Translations under genes and position numbers: made by a program
Shown: piece by piece, positions 52,321 through 64,000 of the stretch
Layout: each line of letters starts with the position of its first letter
Numbering within the stretch: the first letter of the stretch is position 1
The notes under the pieces: generated by a model
Databases searched by the model: none
What the model was told of the DNA's origin: nothing
Seen by the model: the letters and a program-made list of their open reading frames with translations, nothing else
Assembly: GCA_031216125.1 (NCBI GenBank)
Contig: CM062375.1
Coordinates: 53,302,295 to 53,366,294 of the forward strand
Length of the DNA stretch: 64,000 nucleotides
Direction of reading: 5' to 3'
Source of the DNA: Dalbergia cochinchinensis
Taxonomy: Eukaryota > Streptophyta > Magnoliopsida > Fabales > Fabaceae

Positions 52321-55290
52321 CTAAACATAAGTGAACGTACAAAACAGATATGTAAAACGTGGGGAAAAAAAATATCAAGAAAGGAAAAAGATAACAATAG
52401 CAAAGATAATCAAAAAGAAATTATAATTTAGAAAAACAAATAAAGTGAGCCAAAACAATATACCTATATTTCTACTTCCTTGGAATCATTGATAAGTCCT
52501 AACCAAAGCTTTCAACTGAAATCAAAAAGCATGCAAGCTGTCAATAAACTTCCTAAACAAACTTGATATTATGATACTTTAACAAATGAATGAATCAACA
52601 ATTCAAGGTAGAAATGGCCCTGGTTTGAATATCACCATACTCGAATCAAAGAACATATGAAAGCTCCATTGAAGCAGACACAACTAGTTTTAAAAACATC
52701 ATTTAGACACCTAAGCAATACCCTGAGCAGGCATAGGCTGTGAGCTCTGGCTAGACTGTTTTTGCCATGGAACTCCGAATAAGTCCTAATATAAATGCGC
52801 AACAATGAAACTCTGTATTGTGCATTTGAAAGAAATAGGCGTTTTAACATAGACACCTGCGCTGAAAGTATACTGTGACTTCATAGAATTGGCAAAGGCA
52901 ACAGTAATGCATCACAAAATATTGGCTAGAAAAGAAAATTGGAAGTATGATGTCAGGAAAGGAAATTAAGTCAGCTTATAGCCATCTCTTCCAAACGTAC
53001 TGCCAGAGGTTTTACGCTCATTCTTCCACATGGGTTTAACTAGAAAGTCAACAGCAACCTTTGACAAACACTTAAGAGTAGACTAAACCCATTGCAACAT
53101 GAGATGACATCACTGCAGACCAATCTCATTAAAAGCCATAGAAAAGAGTAGTTCGTATACAGCATGTAATGAGAAAAGAGAAATGCTTCAAACCAAACTG
53201 GTAAATAATATATGATATTTAACAACAAAGACACTTGGGAGAGCTTACTAATTACTGGAATGTTTTTTCATTTGTGGCTCATAATCTTGTACAAAAGACC
53301 AATGCCTAATAAGTTACGCATTGCTACCTCAGTTCAAACAAAATCAATATGATTGGTTAAATCCTCCAATATATTCCAAGCCTGCAATCCATTCAATCAC
53401 AAAAATACAGAAGCAACAGAATAATCCAACAAAATTACCAACTGAATGAACCTTAAGTCAGAACTCTTGAGCTATTTACTGCCTCATATATCTGACAACA
53501 TGAACTATTGCTTGTACTGAAACAAGGAAAAGTTAAAACTATAGGGGAAATAATCAAAAGGGATTTAAATGTCAATGGTTTTAACATGAACATGATATAT
53601 AATAGAGCTCTATGGCATTGCTTGATCTATGTAGCCAACCTATTTAGTGAGACCAGGTTTAGTTATTGCATACAATGAAAAGTTAAAAGCAGTAAATATG
53701 CAGCTAATGAGACCGTTTATAAATGAAGTTACCAAGATCGGAGACAACAATAGAAGCTGAAAAGAAGAGAAACCTAAAGAGATGCGCTGTGATGGAGAAG
53801 ACGTTTTGAAAATTCACATTCATATTTGAAAAGGCATCTATTACTATCCAACAAATGGACAAAATAGAGGAATTTTCAATATTCTAATCCATATAGGCAA
53901 TAGAAAGAATACTAAAAGGCTAACAAAATTTAGCACATAAAACTCTAGCATGAATAAAGGAGTGCGGATGCGAACAATAATGCTCAGGCAATGCAAGTGC
54001 TGCAGGTTTTTTCAAAATAAAAGAAATTGTAGCCTTTAAAGCCTTAAAATCTGGCCAACCAACAAGCAGTTGCAATAATCAAAGTGGGTGTGTGAAGAAG
54101 GGATGTGAGAGGCCTAATGTCACTCAAATGCTCCCATTTTCATTTCACCCCTTCCAATCATAACCTAATATATTTGAGTCTTGACAAAACAGCAGTGGGG
54201 GAGCAAGGTGAATGAAAATAAACTAGTGAAAGGTAGTTGTATCCAGTTAAGGTCTTAGAAAAACAGAGTTCAAACCATCAAATTAAAGGCTTCTAATACG
54301 CATGATGGTGTGACAGTAACTAACATCTGACTTGAAAGGAACATAGATGAAACTATGCTTTGGTAACTGAGCTAAAATTAATGTGGAGCCAAAGGGCATG
54401 ACCTCTGCAGTTTCCATATTGAACCACAGAAAATGAATTCATTTAAAGTTCTTGTCTGCTATGCTCTTTTTTCTGTTCTATGAATCAAGAAAGCAAACAT
54501 CTCCAAAATCATTGAACCACAGCTATTGCACACAGTTACTGTGATTTTTTTTGAAGTCCTCATAGGAAAATAAAGGGCATGGTAAAAAACAATTGGCAAA
54601 AGGAATAAATGACTCCTTTTACTCATGCTGCAAAACCACCAAATGTCAGAGTTAGTTATCCATTATCCTTTCCCAAAGATGCTAAGCTTGCAGCCACTTA
54701 TATTTTTTCTCTACAGAAAGCAAATGCCAGAAAACCAGAAATAGATGCAAAAGGAAGAGATTGAGCACAAGCTTACACACACTTAAACCAGAAAACCAGA
54801 CTGAAAAAGACTTTAGACCTGATACTTGCAACCCAGATTCCACCATGGTGACTTCAATTTCAAAGCCCCCTGGTAGTATCCTTAGCTTTTACATTAAGCT
54901 CAACCCTGTAAAACGATATTAAAATTAGGCTCCTTAGATGATGAACAATCAAGAGTAATTTTACCAAATTTTGAATGACTTTGAGAAAGTAGCAATTAGC
55001 AAAAAATGTCACAGCCAACCTCAACAAAACCTCAAGATTGAACACAAAAGCTTGTGCAAATCCATGAAAATTCCTTCACTCCTTCTCAATATAAAATTCT
55101 CCTGTTACTAAAGGCGAAACCTTCCACATGCAGATATTTGAATTAAAATTCATCCACATAATAGAAGTATAGAACTAAAACACAAAGCTAGAATGCAGAT
55201 CAAATGTAGTCTTAGAGATCCATTCCCCAAAGGGATACAAGTGCACAAAAGAGGGAAGTTTATTAAGGGTAATTCAGAAAAACAAGAAGA
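52321..55290. other. Intron-like region downstream of the PPR gene
   Basis: No confident gene. The composition is less AT-rich than the TE spacers, and several acceptor/donor-bounded short segments occur on the minus strand. It may be introns of a spliced PPR 3' UTR or of an unrecognised gene. Confidence 0.3.
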
Positions 55291-55300
55291 GAATGCTGAT

Positions 55301-55680
55301 TCTGTGGGGCCCACTGGCCCTAACTAACTTGCACCGTGGTGTCTGCTGTGTGCGTGTGTGCTGGCAGGGGATATGCAATGCATGGGAGAGAGCAATTCTG
55401 TTAGGGAAAAGGGTATAATTGTTGGGTAGTGTTAGGAGTGAGGGAGCTATTTAGATATTGGCAAAAGGCTTAGGCATAGGAGAGTAGAACTGCTATAGTG
55501 CTAATTTTCTCTCTTGTACTGCATTTTCTTACTAAGCCAATTCTCTATCAAGTGCAATATAGCACAGTTTCTTCCATGTCTATTCTTCCTATTTCTGGTT
55601 TCTGTAGTTTCTTCCATGTCTATTCTTCCTATTTCTGGTTTCTGTTATTGACACAACCACAACCACAGCCTACCACTGCT
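55301..55680 (+). mobile_element. 380-bp solo-LTR-like insertion with internal 40-bp duplication
   Basis: It is flanked by the exact 10-bp direct repeat GAATGCTGAT (55291-55300 and 55681-55690). The interior reads like a copia LTR (TGTTAGGGAAAAGGGTATAA, then a CT-rich region). A 40-bp unit is duplicated in tandem at 55566-55605 and 55606-55645. A 10-bp duplication is long for an LTR element, so the class is uncertain. Confidence 0.55.
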
Positions 55681-56129
55681 GAATGCTGATCTATTCTATT
55701 ACAAGTAGCTAGCAAATGGATCAATTAATAGAGAGGTTTAAGAAAATAACAGATTATCTCTAATCTCCCCCTGCAGGTTGTTTACTAATTAATCAACACC
55801 TACTACTGAGAGCATGATTTCAGCAAATGAGGAAGAAAGCCATCATTTTTCTTAGACAAAAATGTCAAAAGAGTGCAAGATTTTAAAATTAGAGCCTAGC
55901 ATAGAATCCTTCAATCAAAAAAATATTAATAACAAGGAAGTGCTAAAAGAGAACCAATCTTCTTGATAAACAGTTTATCTTGTTGCTAATGGGTGAAAAA
56001 TAAGCACATAATACATGGAGAATGCACTTAATTAGAGAAATACTAAATCATTTACATTTTACATGTACTGAACTGTTGAAAATACTCACTTTTCTAGTAG
56101 TGGAATTCTGTTCCCAAGGAAATGACAAG

Positions 56130-58040
56130 CTACCAGTAGTCCATACAAGAACAAGAACCGTTCTTGAAATGGTGAAAGCGCTTCCTGTCCCTAATAGTTA
56201 TGTTACGCTCATAAATTTTTGAGATAAATTTCATTGAGGAATGACAATCTTCACAAATTCGTAAGTTTTTGACAATCTGAAGTGGTGTCTTTGGTGATGT
56301 ACTAATTAAGCCAAAAGCAACTGCAATCTTCTCACTGTGGTAGTGCAGCACACTTTCTTTATGTTTGTCATCCATCTTAAGCAAGACTTGTGTAGTATCC
56401 GGTCTATAACCTTCCAAATATAACTTGTTGGAAATTTCCTCCAACATCGAGTGTATTTCTTTGGCTCTAGGATGGGAATCATCTTCAACAAGAAACTCAT
56501 GAATAACACCATCAATCTCTATCCAACTACATCCAGGGTCTTTCCTTATGTTCAAGTCTTTCATCATCAACCTAACATCTACAACTGCATCCCAATCTCC
56601 TGCCGAGGCATACATGTTTGAGAGAGCCACGTATGCCCCACTATCATGTGGAGCCAACTGCATTAAAATCTTTGCTGCGTGCCTACCAATTTCAATATTT
56701 TTATGCATCTTACATGCACCGAGCAAGGCCTTCCATATGACATCATCTGCTCTTATTGGCATGTTCAATATAAGTTCTTCAGCTTCTTCTAGATAGCCAG
56801 CACGTCCCAAAAGGTCAACCATGCATCCATAGTGTTCTATCCTAGGCTCTAATCTGACCACATTAACCATGTGATTGAAACATGATCTACCCTTGTCCAC
56901 TAAACCTGCATGGCTACAAGCACTCAAGATGGCTATATATGTGACATCACTAGGGGATATTCCACTTCTTTCCATCCTTGCAAAATACTCAAACACATCA
57001 TTGGCCCTGCCATGCATGGCTAGACCACCAATTACAGCATTCCAAGTTATCACGTTACCCTTAGGCAGCCTCTCAAAGACCTGAATCGCCTTCTCAATGC
57101 TTCCGCACTTGGCATACATATCAACTAATGCAGAGCCAAGAACATCATCAATCCGAATCTTATTTCTCTCCGCATACAAATGCACCCATTTCCCCAACTC
57201 GAGTGCTCCAAGACGTGAAATCGCAGGCAGCACACTAACCAGAGTCACCCGGTTCGGCAACACATCTCCCATCTGCATCTCACGAAACAACTGTACCGCC
57301 TCCATAAAGAACCCGTTTTGCGCATACCCGGAAATCATCGCATTCCAAGAAGCCACACTCCTTTGATGCATCCTGTCAAACAACACCCTAGCAGCCTTAA
57401 AGTTCCCAACTCTCACATACCCATCAACCATCACATTGTACAGAACCACATTACCTTCTTCCCTCCTCTTATCTCTCATCACAGCACCATCAACAACACT
57501 CCTATGAAACAAAACATGGGCATCCTCCATGTTCCCACACATCACATACATCCTCAGTAAATTACTCACGACAAACTCATCACCACACAATCCAAGCTTA
57601 ACAACCAAGCCATGAACTTGCATCCCTTCCTCCAACCTGGCCAACACAGAACAAGCCTTCAACACAGAAGGGAAGGTGAACCTGTTGGGTTCAACCACCC
57701 CATCAGAGACCATCTTGCAGAAAAGCAAGAGGGCATGAAGTGGCCTGTAATGGGTTTCGGAAAATGCCCTTATGACAGTGTTCCAAGCAAAGCAATTTGG
57801 TTGGGGAATTTGTTCGAACAGTGAGAGGGCGTAATCCATGTCTCGGAAATCTGAGGTGGCACAGTGCTTTAGGAGCTCTGTTGCCAAAATGGGGTGATGG
57901 GTTTGTGCCGTTTTGATGAGGAAGGCGTGGAGTTGCTTCAGTTCCCGAATGGTTTTGCATGTTCTGATTTGTCGGAGGAGCAAGTTTGGGTGATGAGGAG
58001 GGGCTACAATAGTGTTGGGTTTCAACATCGGAATGTTCAT
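56130..58040 (-). CDS. LPA66: DYW-type pentatricopeptide repeat protein, LPA66-like
   Basis: A 636-residue intronless PPR-DYW protein. It starts MNIPMLKP and runs through PLS-type PPR repeats (for example FAWNTVIRAFSETHYRPLHA, NRFTFPSVLKACSVLARLEE, VASWNAMISGYAQNGFF, VTWNAV-like repeats). E/E+ motifs follow (DDVIWKALLGACKMHKN, then DPGCSWIEIDGVIHEF). The DYW deaminase-like domain has HSEK (HxE), CEDCH, and the terminal CSCMDYW. Sequence and length closely follow Arabidopsis LPA66 (At5g48910), a chloroplast factor for C-to-U editing of psbF RNA. The zinc/catalytic HxE and CxxC residues are intact. Orthology is from recalled similarity; plastid targeting is inferred. No lesion is visible. Confidence 0.9.
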   Translation of the reverse strand: MNIPMLKPNTIVAPPHHPNLLLRQIRTCKTIRELKQLHAFLIKTAQTHHPILATELLKHCATSDFRDMDYALSLFEQIPQPNCFAWNTVIRAFSETHYRPLHALLLFCKMVSDGVVEPNRFTFPSVLKACSVLARLEEGMQVHGLVVKLGLCGDEFVVSNLLRMYVMCGNMEDAHVLFHRSVVDGAVMRDKRREEGNVVLYNVMVDGYVRVGNFKAARVLFDRMHQRSVASWNAMISGYAQNGFFMEAVQLFREMQMGDVLPNRVTLVSVLPAISRLGALELGKWVHLYAERNKIRIDDVLGSALVDMYAKCGSIEKAIQVFERLPKGNVITWNAVIGGLAMHGRANDVFEYFARMERSGISPSDVTYIAILSACSHAGLVDKGRSCFNHMVNVVRLEPRIEHYGCMVDLLGRAGYLEEAEELILNMPIRADDVIWKALLGACKMHKNIEIGRHAAKILMQLAPHDSGAYVALSNMYASAGDWDAVVDVRLMMKDLNIRKDPGCSWIEIDGVIHEFLVEDDSHPRAKEIHSMLEEISNKLYLEGYRPDTTQVLLKMDDKHKESVLHYHSEKIAVAFGLISTSPKTPLQIVKNLRICEDCHSSMKFISKIYERNITIRDRKRFHHFKNGSCSCMDYW

Positions 58041-59208
58041 CTCAATTGTTATATGACTTACACAACCTCACTCACCTCGGAGTGGGAATGGTAATCGTTA
58101 TTCGTAACTAGATCTCGATATGTAGGTTATTTTTATATGGACATGTAATTTTTGGATTCGTCATGACCCCGAATCATTAGTCGGTCGATTAAATTATCCA
58201 AAAAAATATAAAAGTTATTGAATGGCTTACAATAGAGATTCATGATAGGCTAAAAAATAGGAGATTCACCTTAAAATTTACACTCAAACTTGGTGGGTCT
58301 TCCATATGGAGATGATTTAGCTAGATATCTTGTAAGTTTTATCGAGAAAAATTTGGGTGGAGACTTGATGAGTGCATGGAAGGTGCTCATGTTTTTCAAA
58401 TGTTGACTATGAGCTAAAAAAATCTCGACTTCCAAATCAAAGGTGCTCATAATTTGTGGGTAAGGATTTGATGTGTGCATGGAAAACGAGGCCTCACTCA
58501 GATCTCGAGGCTCCCAACTCTCCTCTGCCTTTTCTTGCTACCGCTACCATTGTACACCATTGTTTTCAAGCAACCAAATGCAACTCAATAATTTCTTGAA
58601 TTCACATCAGTTTCATTCTCAAGTAACAATGTCGCAATCAAATGAAACCTAACAAGCAACTACTGGGTCGATTCTGTTGCCTTGGCCATGGGTTTAGGGC
58701 AGATCTCTAAAAGGGTGGGGTTGAATTAGGTTTCGATTTTTGTAGTGAGTGAATAATGGGGTTGTGGATGGTGGTGGCTATTAGGGCGGGGGTGTGGGGA
58801 TGGGGCAGTCTTGAAAATTCAATTAAATTTTATGTTATTATAAACTAAAAAATAATAATTAGGGTGTAAGTATAATGATTTTAAATTAAATAAGAAAGAT
58901 GAGTGATTTTTTAAAATCTAGAATGAGATAGGTGTAATTATGAAGAACCTTAGGAGAGTTCCATGTAATTTTTGCTTTTGGATATTTTCATTATCCACCC
59001 CCACAACACTCTGAAATTAATAGTGACCCTCTTTTAATTTCCAATTTTTTAGTCCAACCAGTGCCTTATTCTCTATTTTAGGCTAAGTTCCTCAATTACC
59101 AAATGAAGGCGGTGGAAAGGTGTGAATAGTTATTGTTTTGTAAATGGGATTTGAAAAGTTATAGTACCTCCTAGAGTTGAAAAACTTGCTTGGTTTGTGG
59201 TTATTGAT
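58041..59208. other. 5' flank of the PPR gene and spacer
   Basis: This contains the promoter and 5' UTR of the PPR gene (minus strand) at its left end. No other coding sequence was recognised. A duplicated phrase (GATTTGATG(A/T)GTGCATGGA type) occurs near 58363 and 58467. Confidence 0.4.
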
Positions 59209-59640
59209 TGAATAAATTCTACAAGCAAACTTCACAAGATTGGGTTGCTGCAACAAAATCATTAGATTGTATTTTGTGTGAAAAAGCAGTGAATGATAGT
59301 TTCTATATATTCTTTGCATGTGAGTTCTCCTGTTTTATTCGGAATAAGTGGTTATTAGAGGCTGAGTTGATGTGGGCAACCCCTGGTGAATCAAGAGTGT
59401 TCTTTGAATCTTGGATGGCTGTACCATGAAGACAATCTATGAAAGGAGAATGCTGGAGAAAGTTTTTGTGACATTATGGACAATTTGGAGGTGTAGGAAT
59501 AGCTAGATTTTTTATAATAAGAGAGTTAGTGTTGGTGAGGCCATTACAATGGCACAATTTTGGAATAAGCAATGGGGTAGCAAGATATAGGTGAGTGGGT
59601 TGTGTCTTTCTTAGGAATAAATGGGTCTAGGATGTATTTT
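59209..59640 (+). pseudogene. LINE ORF2 C-terminal (zf-RVT) fragment
   Basis: SLDCILCEKAVNDSFYIFFA, then CEFSCFIRNKWLLEAE, matches the zinc-binding tail that follows plant LINE reverse transcriptase (CxxC ... H/F...C pattern). The frame stops at 59427 and shifts afterwards. No RT lies upstream, so it is an isolated fragment, like most 5'-truncated or rearranged LINE copies. Confidence 0.6.
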
Positions 59641-60925
59641 CTAGCTTAGCACTAGTAATATTTCTTTCTATGCTTATAGCTTGTGTTTTTCACCCTTTTC
59701 CTTATTTTACTTTATTCATTTTGAACTTATATGGTGTTCGGCTAGCCTTGATGGCTATATACTAAAATGTTTCTATACTACAATATTTTAAATGCTCATT
59801 TTGAAACAAAGCTAGTGTTATGACAGCAACCGGTGAGAAATGGATAGAATTGGTGGTGGCAATTTTATTGTTTTGTGTAGGTCTTTATGAGGTATCTTGG
59901 TGCTAACGGATGGTGTCTCTTGGAAGCATGTGTGAAATACTTCAAAGACATATGGGGTTTAGAGTGAACTAAACACTTTGTGTGGATGGGTGTGTGAGAC
60001 ACTACAAATATGGCTGAGACACACTAAAGTGATGAGAAAGAATGAGTGTTTTGACTAATTATGTGTTAGATGTATGTCATTTGCTATTTTCATTTGTAGA
60101 TTTTTGTACAGCTAATGGTGATTGGAAGTTTTTGAAATGGCCTAAGAGCAGGATGTGTGAGTGATAGATGAAAGATACACCTTTGGGAGGTTGTGAGTTG
60201 AGTGCGAGGGATACACAGTGAGCCATTACTTATATTTTTTTTGCAGTAATACACCGTGTGGCTATTGAGCATTATACAATATATGTGAGATGAAAACGTG
60301 TGCATGCGGGTGTGTATGGATGCTACTTCTTAGCTAGTCATCTGATAACTCTAGTTTCCTTACTATGTTATTTAGATGAGTACCAACTCTTGATTTTGAT
60401 GTTAGCATCAGGTTCTATTTATGTCCTTTTGGGTGGTCTACAACTGTAGTCTACTGCTCTTTTTTAATTCAAGGATCCTAATAGCTAGGTCTAAAGATTG
60501 GAGTGAATAGATTCATAAAATGCATGGTTCCTTTAAGTATGGTGTTTCCTTATCTTTGGTCTCATGAATACAGTAGATAGAATCAGTTTTGTTGAAATGT
60601 TTAGGAGCTATTATGTGATCTACTAATGGCAACTAATAGTGGAGGTCATGGTTGTCAAGAGCGCGCATAGAGCTTAGGAGTGCACGCTTTACGCACCTAC
60701 AATGGGCCACCGTGCTCGCTTCCATTCAAGGGTGCACTTCTTGCAAAGCGTGCTGGAGCACCATGCTAGAGCGTAAGAATGGCGGGAGCAGTCGCTCCTT
60801 GTGTTCCACGCGCTCCTTTGAGGCTCGATTTGCACCTCGTATAGTTGCACCCTCTCTGTGATTCTAGTTGCGTCGTTGTTCCACCATCACACTGATGCAA
60901 ACTGTCACGACTCACAAACAAATTA
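59641..60925. other. Spacer with a GC-rich patch
   Basis: No gene. A GC-rich patch at about 60650-60880 repeats GCGCTC/GTGCAC/GCACC-type words and looks like a GC-rich MITE; its borders are not clear. Confidence 0.4.
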
Positions 60926-62477
60926 AAATTTATAAAGTGCTAAGTTGCACAAAAAATACGATAAAAGGCATAACCTAGGTCGTCTCTCAAGGAGGCTTCA
61001 ACACTTAGTTGGAAAATTGGGAATTTGGAAAAATTAAAATTAAAACAATTAAAATTAAAAGTTAATAACAATGAAATAATAGCAATAGTGAAAAAAGCAC
61101 TAGTGCAAGGTATTCCTAGGATTGGAAATCAATTATTATTGACCAAATATTAAACACATTGATGGCTATTAGTAATAAATTACTGGCAATTCTACTAGTG
61201 ATCAATCGTTCTCTAGAATTTGACCAATGCAAATAACTAATAAACGACGATCGCTAATTTATTTAGAAATCACATTGATTTAATGAACCAATTGCTATAG
61301 TCTAACTGCCAATTGAAAAATTAATTCTAATGTTCTCCCTCAAACATAAACCAATAGATCTATCAATTCATGCCCAAAGGGTTTTCCTAAACGACGATCG
61401 CCAATTTAGTTATTCCAATAAAAATTATAGCAATCACCATAATAATTAAAGGAATAGAAACTGCAGAACATTAAAAAAACTAATGCATTCAATATAAATA
61501 AAAGGTCTCAAATGTCATCCCAATCTATTCAGAAATCCCTACACTAGTAAAGAAATCTACTCCTCCATCTCTGGAGGATTCCAACAATCAAGAGAAAAGA
61601 ATCTGAAAATAAAATCAATGATCTTTGCCACAATCTCCAAGACAAAGCACCTTTATCAATAGAACCCTTAGAAAGAGAAGAATAGAGAAGGAGAAGAGAG
61701 AGATGTAAAGAGAGAATAATAGCAACTGAAAGTAGAGCCTTAAACTAAGTAAAAAACCAGGGAAAAGTCTATAACAATCTCTTAAATACTGATCTCTAAA
61801 ATAGTCCAAATTGGGCCCCAAAAACATGTTAAATGAGTTGTTCTGCATTATCGCATGAGTGCTGCGGCACTCAACAGTGAGCTTTGCTAATGAACGCCAT
61901 TTTCCAGGTTGCTGTTGAGCGCTACAGCACTCATGAGCACTGCAGTACTAGATAGAATTGAATTTGGCCTTAGTACTAGGAATAGCAATTGTATCCCTTT
62001 AAATAAGCTTTCCAACGCCACCAAAATCACCTCAATCGGACATCTATAGCTCCAGATATTGCGAAAATACTAACTGGAGGTCAAGTTAGACAGCATCAGA
62101 ACATCAGCAACCTTTAATCTTGCAACTTGATTTTCACCAAGATACTCTTAGAAATAAGTTTTGAGATGAACATGAAAGTTGTAGAGGACTTCTTAAACTT
62201 TCCAAAAATATCTTTATTTGTTTTAATCCGATCCCTTGTTCTTGATAATTGTATTTGATCCAAAGCTCCTATACTCAAGACCATACTCAAAGAGACAAGT
62301 CAAACGCAACAGGATGTAATTACAAATCATTCCATCATGAATGCAAAAGTCATCAATTCTATGAAAATTACACAATGAGGAATAAATCAAAATCCTTATT
62401 AATTGTGTCAACAACACATTAAAACTCATGTAAAAAACTAATGTTTAGAAGTAAGATAAGTGGCACAAATGCCCCTT
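60926..62477. mobile_element. Unclassified 1.4-1.55 kb noncoding repeat, copy 2
   Basis: Same order of blocks as 29468-30836 (AAGTTGCAC, GTCGTCTCTCAAGGAG, TAATAAATTACTGGCAATTC, a purine-rich tract, AAATGCCCCT). It includes extra sequence near 61960-62210. Palindrome-like boxes GAGTGCTGCGGCACTC and GAGCGCTACAGCACTC lie near 61855-61935. No coding frame is longer than about 80 codons and none is recognisable. Confidence 0.7.
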
Positions 62478-62511
62478 TATCACACGCCGTTGTCCACATG
62501 TCTCCCCTCCC

Positions 62512-64000
62512 TGCAATACCCCAGGTTTTAAATAAAAAAGGTTAGAAAATTTTTCGAGCTAGAAAGAGTGCCAGTCACCATTATCTGTCATTTCTGGCCC
62601 TGGATTTCACTAAGTCTGGACCCTACACATCCTTGGAGGGCTCTATGATAAAGCCATAGTCTTAGGATCAAAAGTCTCGATAATGGTTCCCTAGAGAAAA
62701 ATGAGTTGAAGAGTGATTTTTAATGAATTTTATGAAACCTTTAAACATTTTATTTTTAGCTTACGAATTTATAAAATCATAAGAATTCCTGAATTTGAAC
62801 TAAAATCCAAAATTTGGATTTTGATTTGTTGGGATTTAGATTTCTCTGATATTTTATTTGAATACAAATGGGGGGTATTTCCTAAAATAGATGAGAACAT
62901 TAACTTAAAATTAATAAGTGTAAATAAGTGTATTCTAGAGAGTATTTTGGAGAGCATTGCAGCAGTCAGAAAACAGTAAGGCGGTGTGGGGATGATTTTA
63001 TGCTCTTTGATAAGCATTATAGCACTCATGAGCTCTGTAGCGGTCAACAGAATTATAAAAGCCCTCATTTCGGGGTCCAAACCATTCTAGACACATCCAA
63101 ACCCCCCAGACACAAGCTCTCACCAGAAAACATGGTTTTCACCCCAAAAACTCCATTTTCTTCCAATTTCTTCAAGTTTAGCTTGGAATCTTCCATCGTC
63201 TAAGCTTAAAGGTATGTTATCTTGCTAGTTTTGCTTCATTTCCTTCAAGTTTTCCTTATTTAAAGGTGGCTCCCTATGCTTCTCAAAGGAGAGAAGTTTT
63301 CTACCTTGCTAGAGATGGGTGCTTTAGTATTTAGAGGTTAATCTAGAGTTTTGTTGCTTCCATGTGAGATAGTGGTGTCATATCTTGCTTCTAAGAGTTC
63401 TGTTGATTTTGTTGGTGTAAGTTCTTCACCGTTCACCCCTCCAGGTGAATGGGTTCACATCTTTGACCTCTATGTTGTGCATCAGAATTATTTTCATGAA
63501 AATGTCATTTACTGCTTGATTTTAGAGATTTCTACAAAAGAAGTTTGAGGCTACTGCTAGTTTATATGTTTTAGAACTCCTAGTTTTAGAACATGAAACT
63601 GGTTTTTGATAAAACTCATGGAACCATGCTTGTTATACTGATTTTATGTAGAATTAATGATATATGTGATTATTAGAGGCTTTTATGGTTGTTTTAATGG
63701 ATTATGAAACTGATTTATATATATGAAATGGTTTTATACCTAGATATACAGTTTAGAGATGAAAATGGAATTATGATTGCAAGCTTTGCTATTTTGAAGT
63801 ATGATATTGAGTTTTCTAATTATGAAAAGCTTGATAGTTGAGATATGTTTTAGATAATCAGTCAAAAGGTTTTAGAGCTTGAATTTTCATGAGATTTAGA
63901 ACAGTTGATGGCTACATACTCTGTGGAGGTATGAAATCATAAATGTCTGCACAAGGTGATCCCTTGGACATGATTCCATAGCCACAATTATGCTAAGGTC
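62512..64000 (+). mobile_element. Ty3-gypsy-type LTR, cut by the window end
   Basis: It begins TGCAATACCCCAGG, a common start in gypsy LTRs that end TCGTGACA. It has GCATTATAGCACTC and CTCTGTAGCGGTC boxes (63013-63045), TATAAAA (63054-63060) and a CT-rich leader. It continues beyond 64000, so whether it is solo or part of a full element is unknown. It resembles parts of 24648-26573 and 48750-49210. Confidence 0.55.

Noticed and set aside
56548..57960. Plus-strand and alternative frames across the PPR gene
   Set aside because: They are shadows of the intact LPA66-like gene.
1..64000. tRNA and rRNA genes
   Set aside because: No cloverleaf-like or rRNA-like sequence was recognised by eye. The tRNA-like matches are only the retrotransposon primer sites.

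Overview
This window is plant nuclear DNA, almost certainly from a eudicot. It has three recognisable host genes or gene ends, spliceosomal introns, very AT-rich intergenic DNA, and nested retrotransposons of plant-only lineages (Tat/Ogre Ty3-gypsy, Ty1-copia), Mutator-like and hAT-like DNA elements and foldback MITEs. The Ogre element and several foldback families recall legume genomes, but the family cannot be fixed from the sequence alone.

Layout. 1-244: last exon of a pectate lyase gene (+). 245-3335: AT-rich spacer with one foldback element. 3341-21186: a 17.8 kb Ogre/Tat LTR retrotransposon with 5-bp target duplications (GTCTC). It carries long LTRs, a Tat-type primer-binding site, an extra coiled-coil ORF1, gag, protease, an intron-like gap, RT, two RNase H domains and integrase, then a 3' region holding about 26 copies of a 30-bp repeat. 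Its LTRs are close to 99% identical where I compared them by eye, so it is young, but every gene except gag is broken. Its 3' LTR has lost about 1.18 kb. 21888-31625: an old copia element with four later insertions in it (a reverse-oriented solo LTR, a Ty3-type solo LTR, a MITE and a 1.4 kb unclassified repeat). 31626-34697: LTR debris and foldback elements. About 34980-39739: a Mutator-like element with a decayed transposase (-) and a convergent, decayed plant-mobile-domain gene (+), bracketed by clusters of a GAATACG(CC) box. 42059-42660: a two-exon PRE-type HLH gene (-) with a MITE inserted exactly at its stop codon. 42790-51007: spacer with MITEs and a LINE ORF1 relic split by an hAT-like MITE. 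52.2-55.7 kb: possible noncoding exons and a small solo-LTR-like insertion. 56130-58040: an intact single-exon DYW-type PPR gene (-), probably the orthologue of Arabidopsis LPA66. 58-64 kb: LINE debris, a second copy of the 1.4 kb repeat and the start of a gypsy-type LTR cut by the window end.

The host genes do not form a pathway: cell-wall pectin cleavage, a growth-promoting HLH regulator, and a chloroplast RNA-editing factor. The main biological interest lies in the mobile elements: the two-gene Mutator-like element with its subterminal box arrays, the Ogre tandem array and templated LTR deletion, the MITE at the PRE stop codon, and a palindromic GCTATAGC-type box shared by several apparently unrelated repeats.
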